Source: Gordonia westfalica (GTDB taxonomy: Bacteria > Actinomycetota > Actinomycetes > Mycobacteriales > Mycobacteriaceae). From it: 64,000 nt of DNA. Below, piece after piece: positions 16,958 through 30,446 of the stretch; positions within the stretch are counted from its first letter, which is position 1, and each line of letters opens with the position of its first letter. The stretch spans positions 372,001 to 436,000 of the forward strand of contig NZ_FNLM01000036.1 in NCBI RefSeq assembly GCF_900105725.1. Direction: 5' to 3'. A program made the position numbers and the translations under genes. The notes under the pieces were generated by a model. The model was not told the origin of the DNA and did not search any database. It saw only the letters and a list, made by a program, of their open reading frames with translations.

Positions 16958-17455
16958 ATGACCACCACCGTCGTCGCAGGTAATCCCAAACCCGGTTCCC
17001 GCACGCTCGACGCCGCCAATCGGCTCGCCGAGTCGCTGACCGGGTCCGCACCCGACCACGTCGTCGACGTCATCGAACTCGGCCCGGGTCTCCTCGGCTG
17101 GGGCGACGAGAAGGTGAAGGCGGCCGTCGAAACCGTCGCGTCCTCGGACCTGGTCGCCTTCGCGAGCCCGACGTTCAAGGCGACCTACACCGGTGTCCTG
17201 AAGCTGTTCCTCGACCAGTTCGCCACCGGCGACGGTCTGCGCGGCGTCACCGCGGTGCCGCTGATGCTGGGTGCGGGTCCGGCGCACGCCATGGCGCCCG
17301 ACCTGCTGCTGAAGCCGGTGCTCGTCGAACTCGGCGCCGTGTGCCCGGTGCCCGGTCTGTACCTGATCGACTCGACCTACACGGAGGACACCCGGCTCGC
17401 CGACTACACCGAGCGGTGGGCGTCGGCGCTGCAGGTGCAGGCCTCCGAGGCCTGA
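16958..17455 (+). CDS. NADPH-dependent FMN reductase (flavodoxin fold)
   Basis: 165 residues. The N-terminal VVAGNPKPGSRTLDAA is the phosphate-binding loop of the SsuE/NADPH-FMN-reductase family, and ASPTFKATYTGVLKLFLDQF is the second flavin-binding block. Reduced FMN from this enzyme is the probable co-substrate of RutA. The usual RutF belongs to an unrelated split-barrel reductase family, so this is a functional substitution. It is last in the operon, 21 nt after the hydrolase; its stop TGA abuts the stop of the convergent gene (TGATCA at 17453-17458). Confidence 0.9.
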   Translation: MTTTVVAGNPKPGSRTLDAANRLAESLTGSAPDHVVDVIELGPGLLGWGDEKVKAAVETVASSDLVAFASPTFKATYTGVLKLFLDQFATGDGLRGVTAVPLMLGAGPAHAMAPDLLLKPVLVELGAVCPVPGLYLIDSTYTEDTRLADYTERWASALQVQASEA

Positions 17456-18187
17456 TCAGCCCTTCTGGGTCCGGCGGCTGCCGGCGTGCCAGTCCTCCTG
17501 CTCGGGCGCCTCGTCGTCGGTCACTCCGAACGCCCGCAGTTGCGGCTTCTCCCGGAGACTCCGCTTGAGTTCGGCGAATCCCGGGAAGCTCGCCAGCCCG
17601 ATCACGTGGTCCCACAACGTGACTGCGTCCTCGTCGCTCGGCAGGCGGCTGATGACCGGCCCGAAGAAGGCGACGCCCTCCGGCGGCCGGAAGTGGATGA
17701 TCGGTGTGCCGACGTCACGGCCGGTCAGTGCGAGCGCCTCCTCGGTCTCGGCTCGGATCTCCGCGTCGAAGTCGGTGTTCTCCAGTGCGTCGAGGTGGTG
17801 GGCGGGTAGTCCGAGGTCGTCCAGAACCGGCGTGAGGAACCCGACCGTACCTCGATGGTCGGTGTTGTCGACCGTGTACGTGCCGGTGTGTTCCTCGAAG
17901 AACTGCGTGCCCAGGGCGGTGTAGAACGGGCCGATGGGGGCTCGGCCGTGTTCACGACGGATACTCGCGGCGACGCGGAGCAGTCGGAGTCCGGCCGTGT
18001 GTCCGGCCTCGTACTCGGGCGGGAAGTGTTTGTCGTAGTCGATGTGCGCGTTCAGCAGTCGCAGCGAGATGAACCGCCAGTCGACGGTGTAGTCGCGCTG
18101 TGCCTGGACTTTCCGGACCCATTTGCTCGTCATCCAGGCGAACGGACAGACGGGATCGAAGTAGAAGTTGATGTCGGCGTCGGTCAT
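17456..18187 (-). CDS. DsbA-fold protein of the Rv2466c (mycothiol-dependent nitroreductase) family
   Basis: 243 residues, ATG 18187. The N-terminal thioredoxin-fold motif is FDPVCPFAWMTSKWV, with an inserted helical domain and a cis-Pro region near GTPIIHFRPPEGVAFFGPV. M. tuberculosis Rv2466c has a CPWC redox motif in the same place. Here the second Cys is Ala (CPFA), so only one redox thiol remains, which would favour mycothiol mixed-disulfide chemistry over disulfide exchange. The C-terminal tail (about 30 charged residues) is longer than in the paralogue at 42083. Convergent with the FMN reductase with no gap. Confidence 0.85.
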   Translation of the reverse strand: MTDADINFYFDPVCPFAWMTSKWVRKVQAQRDYTVDWRFISLRLLNAHIDYDKHFPPEYEAGHTAGLRLLRVAASIRREHGRAPIGPFYTALGTQFFEEHTGTYTVDNTDHRGTVGFLTPVLDDLGLPAHHLDALENTDFDAEIRAETEEALALTGRDVGTPIIHFRPPEGVAFFGPVISRLPSDEDAVTLWDHVIGLASFPGFAELKRSLREKPQLRAFGVTDDEAPEQEDWHAGSRRTQKG

Positions 18188-18217
18188 GCTTCGACGGTAG
18201 CGTCCGAAACGACGAAA

Positions 18218-18246
18218 CGCCCCGGGTGATCAGATCACCCGGGGCG
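18218..18246 (-). terminator. Strong stem-loop terminator of icd
   Basis: A 13-bp perfect inverted repeat, CGCCCCGGGTGAT (18218-18230) and ATCACCCGGGGCG (18234-18246), has a 3-nt loop. In the leftward direction it is followed by TTTCG. It lies 22 nt beyond the icd stop. Confidence 0.85.
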
Positions 18247-18267
18247 CTTTCGAATCGTGCGTCGACG

Positions 18268-20508
<2,241 letters not shown>

Positions 20509-20728
20509 GCCTAATGTTCTCGATTCTGTCTGTATTAACCGGTGTCGCCGGCGACCTTGTGAGTCAGGCTTCACCGATACCACGCTTGCGGTGTGCTCGT
20601 GTGACAACTACTCCCCGATTCTGCCCCCTGTGATCAGCCTCGCGTTCAGGGGCCTCGGGTCTTGTGGTTTGATGCCGCCCGAGCCGGGGCGCCGCGGTGC
20701 ATTGGTGACCCGCGTCGGTGCAGGTAGT

Positions 20729-22393
20729 TCATATTGTCTCGCGTTCGACGTGACTCCGCGCGTGGGCGATGGCCTCGTCGAGGGTGTCGACGAGATGATT
20801 GTCGTGGCGCAGCTCCTCGAAGACCCCGACCCCTTCGAGGAGGTCGAGGTGTTCGGGCTGCACGCCCTTGATGATGACGGTGATCCCGCGCTTCTCGAGT
20901 TCGGTGACGATCTCGGCCATCGAGTGGGCGCCCGTCGCGTCGAGCATGCCGAGGCGGGACATCCGGATGATGACGACCGAAACCGACTCGTTGCGGTCGG
21001 CACCCTCGGCGATGGTCGTCGAGATCCTCTCGGCGGCGCCGAAGAACATCGCGCCGTCGAGCCGGAGCAACGCGATCCGCTCGTCGCCGGGTCGAGGTTC
21101 GCCGGGCAGGGGCTCGCGGGTCACGCTCGCCCGCTGCGCCACCTGGCGGAGGGCGAAGAACGCGGCCACGACGATGCCGATCTGGACGGCCTCGATGAGG
21201 TCGAGGGTGACGGTGATGATCGCGGTGACGACGAAGATCAGGGCGTCCGAGCGGGTCGACCGCAGGATCGCGCGGACGGTACCGACCGACACCATGCGGA
21301 ACGAGGTCACCATGAGCACCCCGGCGAGCGCGGCGAGGGGGATCGTCGAGACCGGCCCGGTCGCCAGATAGACGACGGCGAGGAGCAGCAGTGAATGCAC
21401 GATCGCGGCCACTCGGGTCCGTGCGCCGGACCGCACGTTGACCGCGGTGCGGGCGATGGCTCCGGTGGCCGGCATGCCGCCGAACATCCCCGACGCGATC
21501 GAGGCCAGACCCTGACCGGAGAGTTCGCGGTCGGGGTCGTAGGGGCCCGTGGGAGACATGGTGGCCGCGACCCGTGCCGACAGCAGCGACTCGATCGCGG
21601 CGAGTGCTGCGATGGCGACCGCGGCGCCGAGGATCGTCTGCAGCATGGCCGGGTCGACGTGCGGGATCGACGGCGCGGGCAGCGACGACGGCAGCTCGCC
21701 GATGCTGGCGACGTCGAAGACATCGGTGAAGTGGACGACCAGCGTGACGACGATGACGGCGGTGAGGGACTCGGGGATACCGCGGTGGAGGCGCGGCAGC
21801 ACGATCATGATCGCGGCGACCATCGCGACGACGGCCAGCGCGGGCCAGGCGGCCGACCAGTCGGCGTGGACGACGACGTCGACGGCCGCGTTGAGGGTGC
21901 GTTCGCCGGACGGGGCGACGGTGCCGAATGCGGCCGGAACCTGCTGCAGGAAGATGATGGCGGCGATGCCGAGGGTGAACCCCTCGATGACCGGCCAGGG
22001 GATGAAGGTGACGGCGCGGCCGAGACCGAGGATGCCGGCGATCAGCACCAGGACGCCGGCCAGGATGGTGACGATCGCGATGCTGCCCAGTCCGTGTTCG
22101 GCGACGATCGGCGCGAGAATGACGGCCATCGCGCCGGTGGGGCCGGAGACCTGCACGTGTGAGCCGCCGAAGATCGCGGCGACGAGCCCGGCGACGACGG
22201 CGGTGATCAGGCCGGCGGCGGCGCCGACGCCCGAACTGATGCCGAAGGCCAGGGCCAGCGGGAGGGCCACGACACCGACAGTGATGCCCGCGACGACGTC
22301 GGCGCGCCAGCTGCGTCGAAGTCCCGCGTAGTCGCTGCGGCGGGGGATGAATCCGGCGACCCGGGAGAGGGTGGCGGTGATCGCGGCACTCAC
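20729..22393 (-). CDS. SulP-family anion (sulfate/bicarbonate) permease with STAS domain
   Basis: 554 residues. SulP signatures are present: LRRSWRADVVAGITVGVVALPLALAFG, FGGSHVQVSGPTGAMAVI and the transmembrane core up to about residue 400. A cytoplasmic STAS domain follows (RIALLRLDGAMFFGAAERI ... MLDATGAHSMAEIVTELEKRG). Members move sulfate, bicarbonate or other anions with Na+ or H+. The ATG at 22393 overlaps the end of the ArsR gene by 4 nt, so transport is controlled with the regulator, but the inducing signal is unknown. Confidence 0.92.
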   Translation of the reverse strand: MSAAITATLSRVAGFIPRRSDYAGLRRSWRADVVAGITVGVVALPLALAFGISSGVGAAAGLITAVVAGLVAAIFGGSHVQVSGPTGAMAVILAPIVAEHGLGSIAIVTILAGVLVLIAGILGLGRAVTFIPWPVIEGFTLGIAAIIFLQQVPAAFGTVAPSGERTLNAAVDVVVHADWSAAWPALAVVAMVAAIMIVLPRLHRGIPESLTAVIVVTLVVHFTDVFDVASIGELPSSLPAPSIPHVDPAMLQTILGAAVAIAALAAIESLLSARVAATMSPTGPYDPDRELSGQGLASIASGMFGGMPATGAIARTAVNVRSGARTRVAAIVHSLLLLAVVYLATGPVSTIPLAALAGVLMVTSFRMVSVGTVRAILRSTRSDALIFVVTAIITVTLDLIEAVQIGIVVAAFFALRQVAQRASVTREPLPGEPRPGDERIALLRLDGAMFFGAAERISTTIAEGADRNESVSVVIIRMSRLGMLDATGAHSMAEIVTELEKRGITVIIKGVQPEHLDLLEGVGVFEELRHDNHLVDTLDEAIAHARSHVERETI

Positions 22394-22755
22394 TTGCGGG
22401 TCACCGGTGGGAGCGAGGAGATGGCGTCGAACTGGTCACGCTGCGCGTCCAGGGTGTCGACCAGGAAGGTGCGGGCGATGACGAGGAGGTCGGAGATCTT
22501 CGGGTGGGCGAGCTCGTAGAAGACGGCGTTGCCGACGCGGTTGGCGGTGACCACCCGGTGGCGTTTCAGGACGCCCAGGTGTTGCGACAGCAGCGTCGGC
22601 TCGAGGTCGGTGGCCGCCAGGAGTTCGCTGACCGGTGTCGGCTCACCGTTGGCGCTGAGCACCTCGAGAACGCGGATGCGCGCGGGGTGGGCAAGGGCCT
22701 TGAAGAGGTTGGCCTTGATCTCGTAGAGCGGTTGGTCGGGGCCGGTATCGGGCAC
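22390..22755 (-). CDS. ArsR-family winged-helix repressor
   Basis: 121 residues, ATG 22755. The ArsR fold is complete: LFKALAHPARIRVLEVLSANG, the recognition helix in LEPTLLSQHLGVLKRHRVV and the wing ANRVGNAVFYELAHP. There is no CxC metal motif in the recognition helix; a metal site is not evident, so sensing is probably not arsenic. It is the first gene of an ArsR-SulP operon with a perfect palindromic operator upstream. Confidence 0.92.
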   Translation of the reverse strand: MPDTGPDQPLYEIKANLFKALAHPARIRVLEVLSANGEPTPVSELLAATDLEPTLLSQHLGVLKRHRVVTANRVGNAVFYELAHPKISDLLVIARTFLVDTLDAQRDQFDAISSLPPVTRK

Positions 22756-22798
22756 GGGTCACTCCGGGACGGTCTGATCAGCGACATGACGGATTGAT

Positions 22799-22828
22799 GG
22801 ATTGAGAATTTACTCAATCCATACTATA
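22799..22828 (-). promoter_or_regulatory. ArsR operator and promoter of arsR-sulP
   Basis: A perfect inverted repeat, GGATTGAG (22799-22806) and CTCAATCC (22813-22820), with a 6-nt AT spacer, sits immediately downstream of a leftward -10 element TATAGT (22823-22828). A further half-site GGATTGA lies at 22791-22797. Bound repressor would cover the transcription start. The palindrome fits an ArsR dimer. Confidence 0.7.
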
Positions 22829-22847
22829 ACCGGTCCCGGACACGGAA

Positions 22848-22876
22848 GCACCCCGCGGCCCTGGTCCGCGGGGTGC
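22848..22876 (-). terminator. Stem-loop terminator after katG
   Basis: Arms GCACCCCGCGG (22848-22858) and CCGCGGGGTGC (22866-22876) form a perfect 11-bp stem with a 7-nt loop, 22 nt beyond the katG stop. There is no T run. Confidence 0.75.
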
Positions 22877-22898
22877 CCCCGATCGATCCGGCCCTGGA

Positions 22899-25620
<2,722 letters not shown>

Positions 25621-25690
25621 ACCGCCTACGTGTTCACGTCGTTTTTCTGGATCTGATCAAAACTTCATGGGAACAGCCGGTTTCCGCGGG

Positions 25691-26752
25691 TCAGTTCAGA
25701 GTGAGTGTGATGCGGTCCGGGCGCAGGTAGTCCTGCGGGTCGCGGAGATAGCGGACCTCGGGTCGCGCGTCGATCGTCGCCAGCGCGTCGAAGAAGGCTC
25801 GTTCGCGATTGACGGCGGGGGTCGCGATCACCGGGAACCAGTCGTCGTGATGATTGGGCACAAAGACTTTCGGTCGCAACGCGTCGATGTAACGCAGCGG
25901 ATCGCCCAGACCGTTGGTGATCTCGTTGAAGCCCTGGATGGAGCCGACGTGCAGGTCGACCGGGCCGAAGGCGCGGAGGCCGGCCACGATCGCCGGTCCG
26001 CCGGGATCCTGGCCGACCGGACCGACCGAGTCGTTCCAGACGATCCGCCGGCCGCCGACCTCGAACGCGTAGAGGACCGCGCCGCCCTCCGGGTCGTCGA
26101 GATGCCCCGCGAGCCGTCCGAGTTCGTCGGCGTGCGGCGGGTCGGTGAGGAGGCGGTCGCTCGGCGGGATGGGCAGGAGCGGGGGATGCTGGCCGGTGGG
26201 TGCCTTCAGGGTCGAATGGATGTTGGTCATCGCGGTGATCGCGATCCCGGGAATCCCGCGGTAGGGCCGGGTGCTGCCGGGGCGTGCGCCGGTGGCGGCC
26301 ACCACGTCGCAGGCGACGCCGGGCGCGGACCGGCGGAAGAAGGCGCAGTGACCGGCCGAACCGACCAGTCGGGCGCCGGATGCCCGGGCGATGTCGGCGG
26401 CATCCGCGGCGTGGTCGAAGTGGCCGTGCCCGATCAGGATGTGCGATGGCTTGACGGCAGCGATCTGTTCACGCGTCGTCGGGACGTGGCGGCTGTACAC
26501 ATTGGGCACCCAAGCATCGGTGAGGAACACCTTGCCCGCCATGGCGGCCGCGAAGCTCGAGACGCCGAACCAGGAGAAGATGACGCGATCGTCGCGCACC
26601 GCGCCCGTTGTCTGGTCGACGTTGTGGGCGCCGAACACCGCCGAGCGGGCCGAGACCAGCGCGGTGTCGGCATGAGCCGCACCCGGAGCGGGCAGGGCGA
26701 CGCCCGCGACGGCCAGGAGCACGGACAGGACCAGGACGACGCCACGGTGCAT
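25691..26752 (-). CDS. Secreted metallo-beta-lactamase-fold hydrolase
   Basis: 353 residues from ATG 26752. A signal peptide is clear (MHRG, hydrophobic VVLVLSVLLAVAGVAL, then PGAAHA-DT). The metal motif is HILIGHGHFDHAADAADIA (HxHxDH, about residue 105-115); further His are at GSAGHCAFF and VPNHHDDWFP. It resembles UlaG/RomA-like exported MBL proteins rather than true beta-lactamases. It faces the alpha/beta hydrolase gene with 69 bp between their starts. The reaction is unknown; zinc or iron dependence is a family expectation. Confidence 0.8.
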   Translation of the reverse strand: MHRGVVLVLSVLLAVAGVALPAPGAAHADTALVSARSAVFGAHNVDQTTGAVRDDRVIFSWFGVSSFAAAMAGKVFLTDAWVPNVYSRHVPTTREQIAAVKPSHILIGHGHFDHAADAADIARASGARLVGSAGHCAFFRRSAPGVACDVVAATGARPGSTRPYRGIPGIAITAMTNIHSTLKAPTGQHPPLLPIPPSDRLLTDPPHADELGRLAGHLDDPEGGAVLYAFEVGGRRIVWNDSVGPVGQDPGGPAIVAGLRAFGPVDLHVGSIQGFNEITNGLGDPLRYIDALRPKVFVPNHHDDWFPVIATPAVNRERAFFDALATIDARPEVRYLRDPQDYLRPDRITLTLN

Positions 26753-26821
26753 GAACCGGCAGTCTACGGCCGTCCGGGAATGGTGACAGGAGTTGTCCTG
26801 AAAGCTTGGGAGCATCGTGCT

Positions 26822-27565
26822 GTGACGACGAATGAGAGCAACCCACCCATCATCCTGATCGCCGGGCACTGGCTGGGGGCATGGGCATGGGACGAGGTAC
26901 TGCAACACCTGACCGCGGACGGTCGGCGAGCCACTCCGATGACGCTTCCCGGCCTCGACGAGCGTGACTCCGCGCGGGCCTCCAGGACGCTCGACGACCA
27001 GGCGAAGGCGATCAGGGAGACGCTCATCCGAGCGGGGGCTTCCGATACCGAGCCGGCGGTCGTCGTGGTCCACAGCGGGGCCAACGCGCCGGTGAGTCTG
27101 GTGCTCGATCAGCGGCCCGACCTCATACGACGCGTGGTGTGGGTCGACAGCGGACCCGTCGCGTCGGGGAGTGTCTTCGCCCCGGATGCGCCGGAGGATC
27201 TGGACGAGTTCCCCCTGCCGCCCTTCGACGTACTGGGAGAGCAGGCGAGCCTCGAGGGGCTGAGCGCCGAGGCGCTCCGGCGATTCCGGACCAGGGCCGT
27301 GCCGGAACCCGGGCCCGTGCTCCGGCAGCGGGTGGAGCTCACCAACGATGCGCGGCCGGCCGTCCCGGCCACTCTGGTGTGCTGCTCGATCCCGCAGGTG
27401 CGGATAAGGGAACTGGCCGACGCTGGCCACCCGATGTTCGCCGAGGTCTCGCGGCTCGACCGGGCCGACTTCGTCGACCTCCCGACCGGGCACTGGCCCA
27501 TGTGGAGCCGCCCCGGCGACCTCGCGCACATCATCGTCGAAGCGGCCGCTCGCCCGGCCGGTTGA
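26822..27565 (+). CDS. Alpha/beta-hydrolase fold esterase-like protein
   Basis: 247 residues from GTG 26822. Motifs of the short esterase type are present: oxyanion HG-type loop ILIAGHWLGAWAWDEVL, nucleophile Ser in VVVVHSGANAPVSLVL, and the C-terminal His in DLPTGHWPMWSRPGDLA. The nucleophile elbow HSGAN departs from GxSxG. This pattern is found in small actinobacterial hydrolases such as salicylate-esterase-like proteins. No partner genes; substrate unknown. Confidence 0.8.
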   Translation: MTTNESNPPIILIAGHWLGAWAWDEVLQHLTADGRRATPMTLPGLDERDSARASRTLDDQAKAIRETLIRAGASDTEPAVVVVHSGANAPVSLVLDQRPDLIRRVVWVDSGPVASGSVFAPDAPEDLDEFPLPPFDVLGEQASLEGLSAEALRRFRTRAVPEPGPVLRQRVELTNDARPAVPATLVCCSIPQVRIRELADAGHPMFAEVSRLDRADFVDLPTGHWPMWSRPGDLAHIIVEAAARPAG

Positions 27566-27583
27566 ACACGGCGCATCGGGACT

Positions 27584-28054
27584 CTACGGCTGCGCGCACG
27601 CCGGTGCGTCGGCGTCCTCCGACAGCGGCTTGCCGGGTGGCATCAGGTACAGGACGTCGAGGATCACCGGAACGGTGCCGAGGTTGGTGCCCTCGTGGGT
27701 GTTCACCTTGCCCGCGGGTTCTTCGATGATCTCGCCGGCCCGGTAGACGACGGGTTTGCAGTCCGCACCCGGGTGGGTGAGCGTGCCCTGCCGGACGAGG
27801 GCGTAGATCTGGGCGTCGTGGTAGTGCCAGCCGGTGGTGCCCTCGGGGGCGATGGTGATCTCGCGGACCTCGACGTGCACGCCCTGCGGGACGAACGGCA
27901 GGAGTCCGGCGGGGATGTCGGCCTCGGCAAGGGTGGTCGCCGAGACGCCCGATGAGGGAGTCGCGGTCGCGGTGGCCGGACTCAGCAGCGCTGGTGTGAG
28001 GAGTATGGCGGCGGCAAGGGTGCCGACGGCCGTGGTGCGGAAGCGGAGGGTCAT
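27584..28054 (-). CDS. Exported cupin-domain protein
   Basis: 156 residues. A Sec signal peptide covers the start (RFRTTAVGTLAAAILLTPAL, then ATATATP). The mature part is one cupin barrel: GTTGWHYHDAQIYALVRQG (the HxH...Q/E metal motif) and NTHEGTNLGTVPVILDVLYL (second-motif His). Such secreted cupins usually bind a metal and a small ligand; no enzymatic role can be assigned. It converges with the hydrolase gene to its left across 18 bp. Confidence 0.8.
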   Translation of the reverse strand: MTLRFRTTAVGTLAAAILLTPALLSPATATATPSSGVSATTLAEADIPAGLLPFVPQGVHVEVREITIAPEGTTGWHYHDAQIYALVRQGTLTHPGADCKPVVYRAGEIIEEPAGKVNTHEGTNLGTVPVILDVLYLMPPGKPLSEDADAPACAQP

Positions 28055-28126
28055 CGGGTGACCGTACGTTGCCGCGACGTCGTTGACCTGCGGTTTGGCG
28101 GATCTTCGCTGACCGGATCCGTGGAC

Positions 28127-28981
28127 TCAGACGAGCGGACGGCCGAGCCGGCAACGCAGGCGGACGTCGCGCAGCAGGATGTGAAAACCGATCTGCGACA
28201 ACCAGAGTGGTTTGCGGCGCTCGGCCTCGACCAGTTCGGCGACGTATCCGTCGAACCACTTCTGGTCCTCGTCGGTCCATTCGACGCGCAGTGCCTTGCG
28301 GAACGGTTCGGGGAGGTAGCCGATCGTCCGTCGGAGCTTGACCGGACCGTAGCGATCCTGGATCGACCGGGGTGCGTAGCCGAAATTGGCGATGTCGAGG
28401 AGGAAGTCCCGGATCTCGTCGCTGATGTCGATGCGGGCGACCTGGGAGTCCCAGTACTCGTCGAAGGCCTCGCGGTTCTCCGGCCACGCCTCGGCGGGCA
28501 TCTGCAGCGTCGTGCCGCACACCTTGCCCTGCTGGTAGAACTCCTCGCGCTCGGCGCCCTGCAGCGGACCGTGCACGCGCTCGTAGATGTCCTCCCACCC
28601 GAAGTACAGGCAGGCGGCGACCCACAGCTGGAGGTCCGGGTTCATCGCGTTGTATTCGACCGGGCTGTCGGAGTCCGACCGCACCTGGGCGTGCTGGCCG
28701 TTGACGGCCTGGCGATAGCGTCGTCTGTCATCGGCATTGCCCATCGCGGCGACCGCGAGGTACGACGCGGTGGTGCGGGCCCGCTTCACGGGATGCTTGT
28801 CGAGGCGTCCGTTCTCGACCTTGCTCCGAGCGACGCCATAGCCGACGGCCGGGTTGGCGAGCTGCATGATCACGTTGGTCGTGCTCATCGTCTGCCCCAT
28901 CGACAGCAGGGATCTCGCGAAGAAGCTGCTGTCGATGTTGTCCATCTCGACTCGCGTCATCTTGCGTTTCTGCTGAGACAT
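28127..28981 (-). CDS. Oxygenase MpaB-family protein (DUF2236)
   Basis: 284 residues from ATG 28981 after a G-rich ribosome site; an in-frame TTG at 29023 would add 14 residues. The family pattern is visible: SLLSMGQTMSTTNVIMQLANPAVG, KRARTTASYLAVAAMGN, NPDLQLWVAACLYFGWEDIYE (the W..A conserved helix) and DFLLDIANFGYAPRS. Members include the latex-clearing protein Lcp and the fungal MpaB oxygenase, which bind haem b through a distal His; that residue cannot be assigned confidently here. A cytoplasmic haem oxygenase-like role is the family expectation. Confidence 0.8.
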   Translation of the reverse strand: MSQQKRKMTRVEMDNIDSSFFARSLLSMGQTMSTTNVIMQLANPAVGYGVARSKVENGRLDKHPVKRARTTASYLAVAAMGNADDRRRYRQAVNGQHAQVRSDSDSPVEYNAMNPDLQLWVAACLYFGWEDIYERVHGPLQGAEREEFYQQGKVCGTTLQMPAEAWPENREAFDEYWDSQVARIDISDEIRDFLLDIANFGYAPRSIQDRYGPVKLRRTIGYLPEPFRKALRVEWTDEDQKWFDGYVAELVEAERRKPLWLSQIGFHILLRDVRLRCRLGRPLV

Positions 28982-29101
28982 CGGCCCCCCGGTCGGCTCT
29001 GCGCGTGCCACACAATGTGACAACGGCTGTGATCAATTTGTCAGACCGGCGGGTCCGGTGTCAACGGTCTGTCGGGCCGGATCAGGGTGACGGCGCACGA
29101 C

Positions 29102-29134
29102 GACGGCCGTCATCCGGGTGGGATGGCGGCCGTC
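29102..29134 (-). terminator. Stem-loop after the 29156 gene
   Basis: GACGGCCGTCATCC (29102-29115) pairs with GGATGGCGGCCGTC (29121-29134), 13 of 14 positions, with a 5-nt loop. It starts 22 nt past the stop. Confidence 0.65.
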
Positions 29135-29155
29135 GGTGGTGGCCGGTACTCCAGA

Positions 29156-30172
29156 TCAGCTGTCGGTGCCGACCAGTTCCTTGGCGAGTTCGGCGAATCG
29201 GATCTCGATGGCCGAGACGACCCGCTGCCGGTTCTTGTGGGTCTCCTCATAGGCGAGGGTCACGCGCAGGTCGGCCGGCGTCGTCAGTTCCTTGACCGCG
29301 GCGACGGCATCGCCGACGTTGAGATCGACGTAGCCGTCGATCGGCAGGTCCTCGGCGTCGACGGTTCCGGTGATCTCACGGAGCTGGTGGAGCGCATCCG
29401 CGGCACGCTTCGCACCGTTGTCGCGGGCGCTGTCCTCGACTGCTTCGAGAGCGGCGTCGCGACCGGCGGCCACGGTCTTCGAGACGGCGGTGCCGGCGTG
29501 CTCGATCGCGTCACCGGCACGCGAGGCGGCGTCGGCCGCATCGTCGACAGCGCTCGCAAACCGGCTGCGTACCAACGTGATCGGGTCGGGGATCTGCCGA
29601 GCGAGGTCGGCGGTCCGGTCGATGGCCCACGACGCGCCGATCGCCGGTGCGGTGAGGGCACGTGCCGCGAGGCCGCCGGCCCACTGGGTCGGGCCCCGGC
29701 GTAGCGCCGTCGGTCCGCCGAGCGCTTCCTCGGCCAGAACCGTGGTCAGCCAGTCGACCGTCGCGGTGTGGGCGACGATCAGCCGGTCGGCGAGGTCGAC
29801 GAGCGCCTTGTCCTCCTGGCCGGTCGCCAGGGCCTTGAGATAGGTCGAGCGGGCGAGTAGCCGCTGCTCGAGGGCGAGGTCGTCGAGCAGTGCCTCGTCG
29901 AGTGGCTGGGTCTGTTCGGCGACGGTCTTGGCGAACGCGCCGACACGGCCCAGCGCGGGGCGGATCACGTCGACGAGCCCGCCGCGTTCGCGGAGTGCGG
30001 CCTCGATCGCCTCGGCGCGCTTCCGGGCGTTGTCGGCGTTCTGGGAGAGCTCCTTGCGGATCGCGTCGGTCCGGGCCTGGGCCTGACGCGTCTCGGCGAT
30101 CTGGATCTCGGTGTGGGTCATCGCGAGGATTGCACGAAGTTGCTGATGGACGGTGGTGGTCGAAACGGTCAT
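29156..30172 (-). CDS. Hypothetical helical protein, ferritin-like N-terminal half possible
   Basis: 338 residues from ATG 30172 with a GGGAGCGAG ribosome site. Almost entirely predicted helical and rich in Ala, Arg and Asp. The first about 130 residues (RAILAMTHTEIQIAETRQAQ ... LLARSTYLKALATGQEDKAL, then LVDLADRLIVAHTATVDWL) resemble the four-helix ferritin-like domain annotated in similar actinobacterial proteins, though a full EXXH pair set is not obvious. Residues about 215-275 form a coiled-coil-like DAADAASRAGDAIEHAGTAV segment. No signal peptide or clear membrane helix. Function unknown; monocistronic with its own terminator. Confidence 0.75.
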   Translation of the reverse strand: MTVSTTTVHQQLRAILAMTHTEIQIAETRQAQARTDAIRKELSQNADNARKRAEAIEAALRERGGLVDVIRPALGRVGAFAKTVAEQTQPLDEALLDDLALEQRLLARSTYLKALATGQEDKALVDLADRLIVAHTATVDWLTTVLAEEALGGPTALRRGPTQWAGGLAARALTAPAIGASWAIDRTADLARQIPDPITLVRSRFASAVDDAADAASRAGDAIEHAGTAVSKTVAAGRDAALEAVEDSARDNGAKRAADALHQLREITGTVDAEDLPIDGYVDLNVGDAVAAVKELTTPADLRVTLAYEETHKNRQRVVSAIEIRFAELAKELVGTDS

Positions 30173-30361
30173 GGGTCTCGCTCCCTTCTCTGGGGATGGC
30201 GTACAACCCGAGTGTTGCCACGACGGTCTGGTGTGTAACCCGCCTCTCGATATCGGCGGTGTTTCAGTGTCCAGAGTTGTTGCACCCCAGATGTTTACAG
30301 CCTTAGTGAAGTGGATCACACCGAATGGGGGCCCTTGGGGTGAACTACTCCAAGGCGGCAA

Positions 30362-30405
30362 AACGCCCTCGATCCGACGCGGATGTGCGTCGTGCCGAGG
30401 GCGTT
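30362..30405 (-). terminator. Extended stem-loop after fadB2
   Basis: Outer arms AACGCCCTCG (30362-30371) and CGAGGGCGTT (30396-30405) enclose inner arms CGACGC (30375-30380) and GCGTCG (30387-30392). It lies 42 nt past the fadB2 stop. Confidence 0.65.
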
Positions 30406-30446
30406 CTGCCCGGGTTATCCCGAAGCGACCGGTTTATTCGAAGCGG

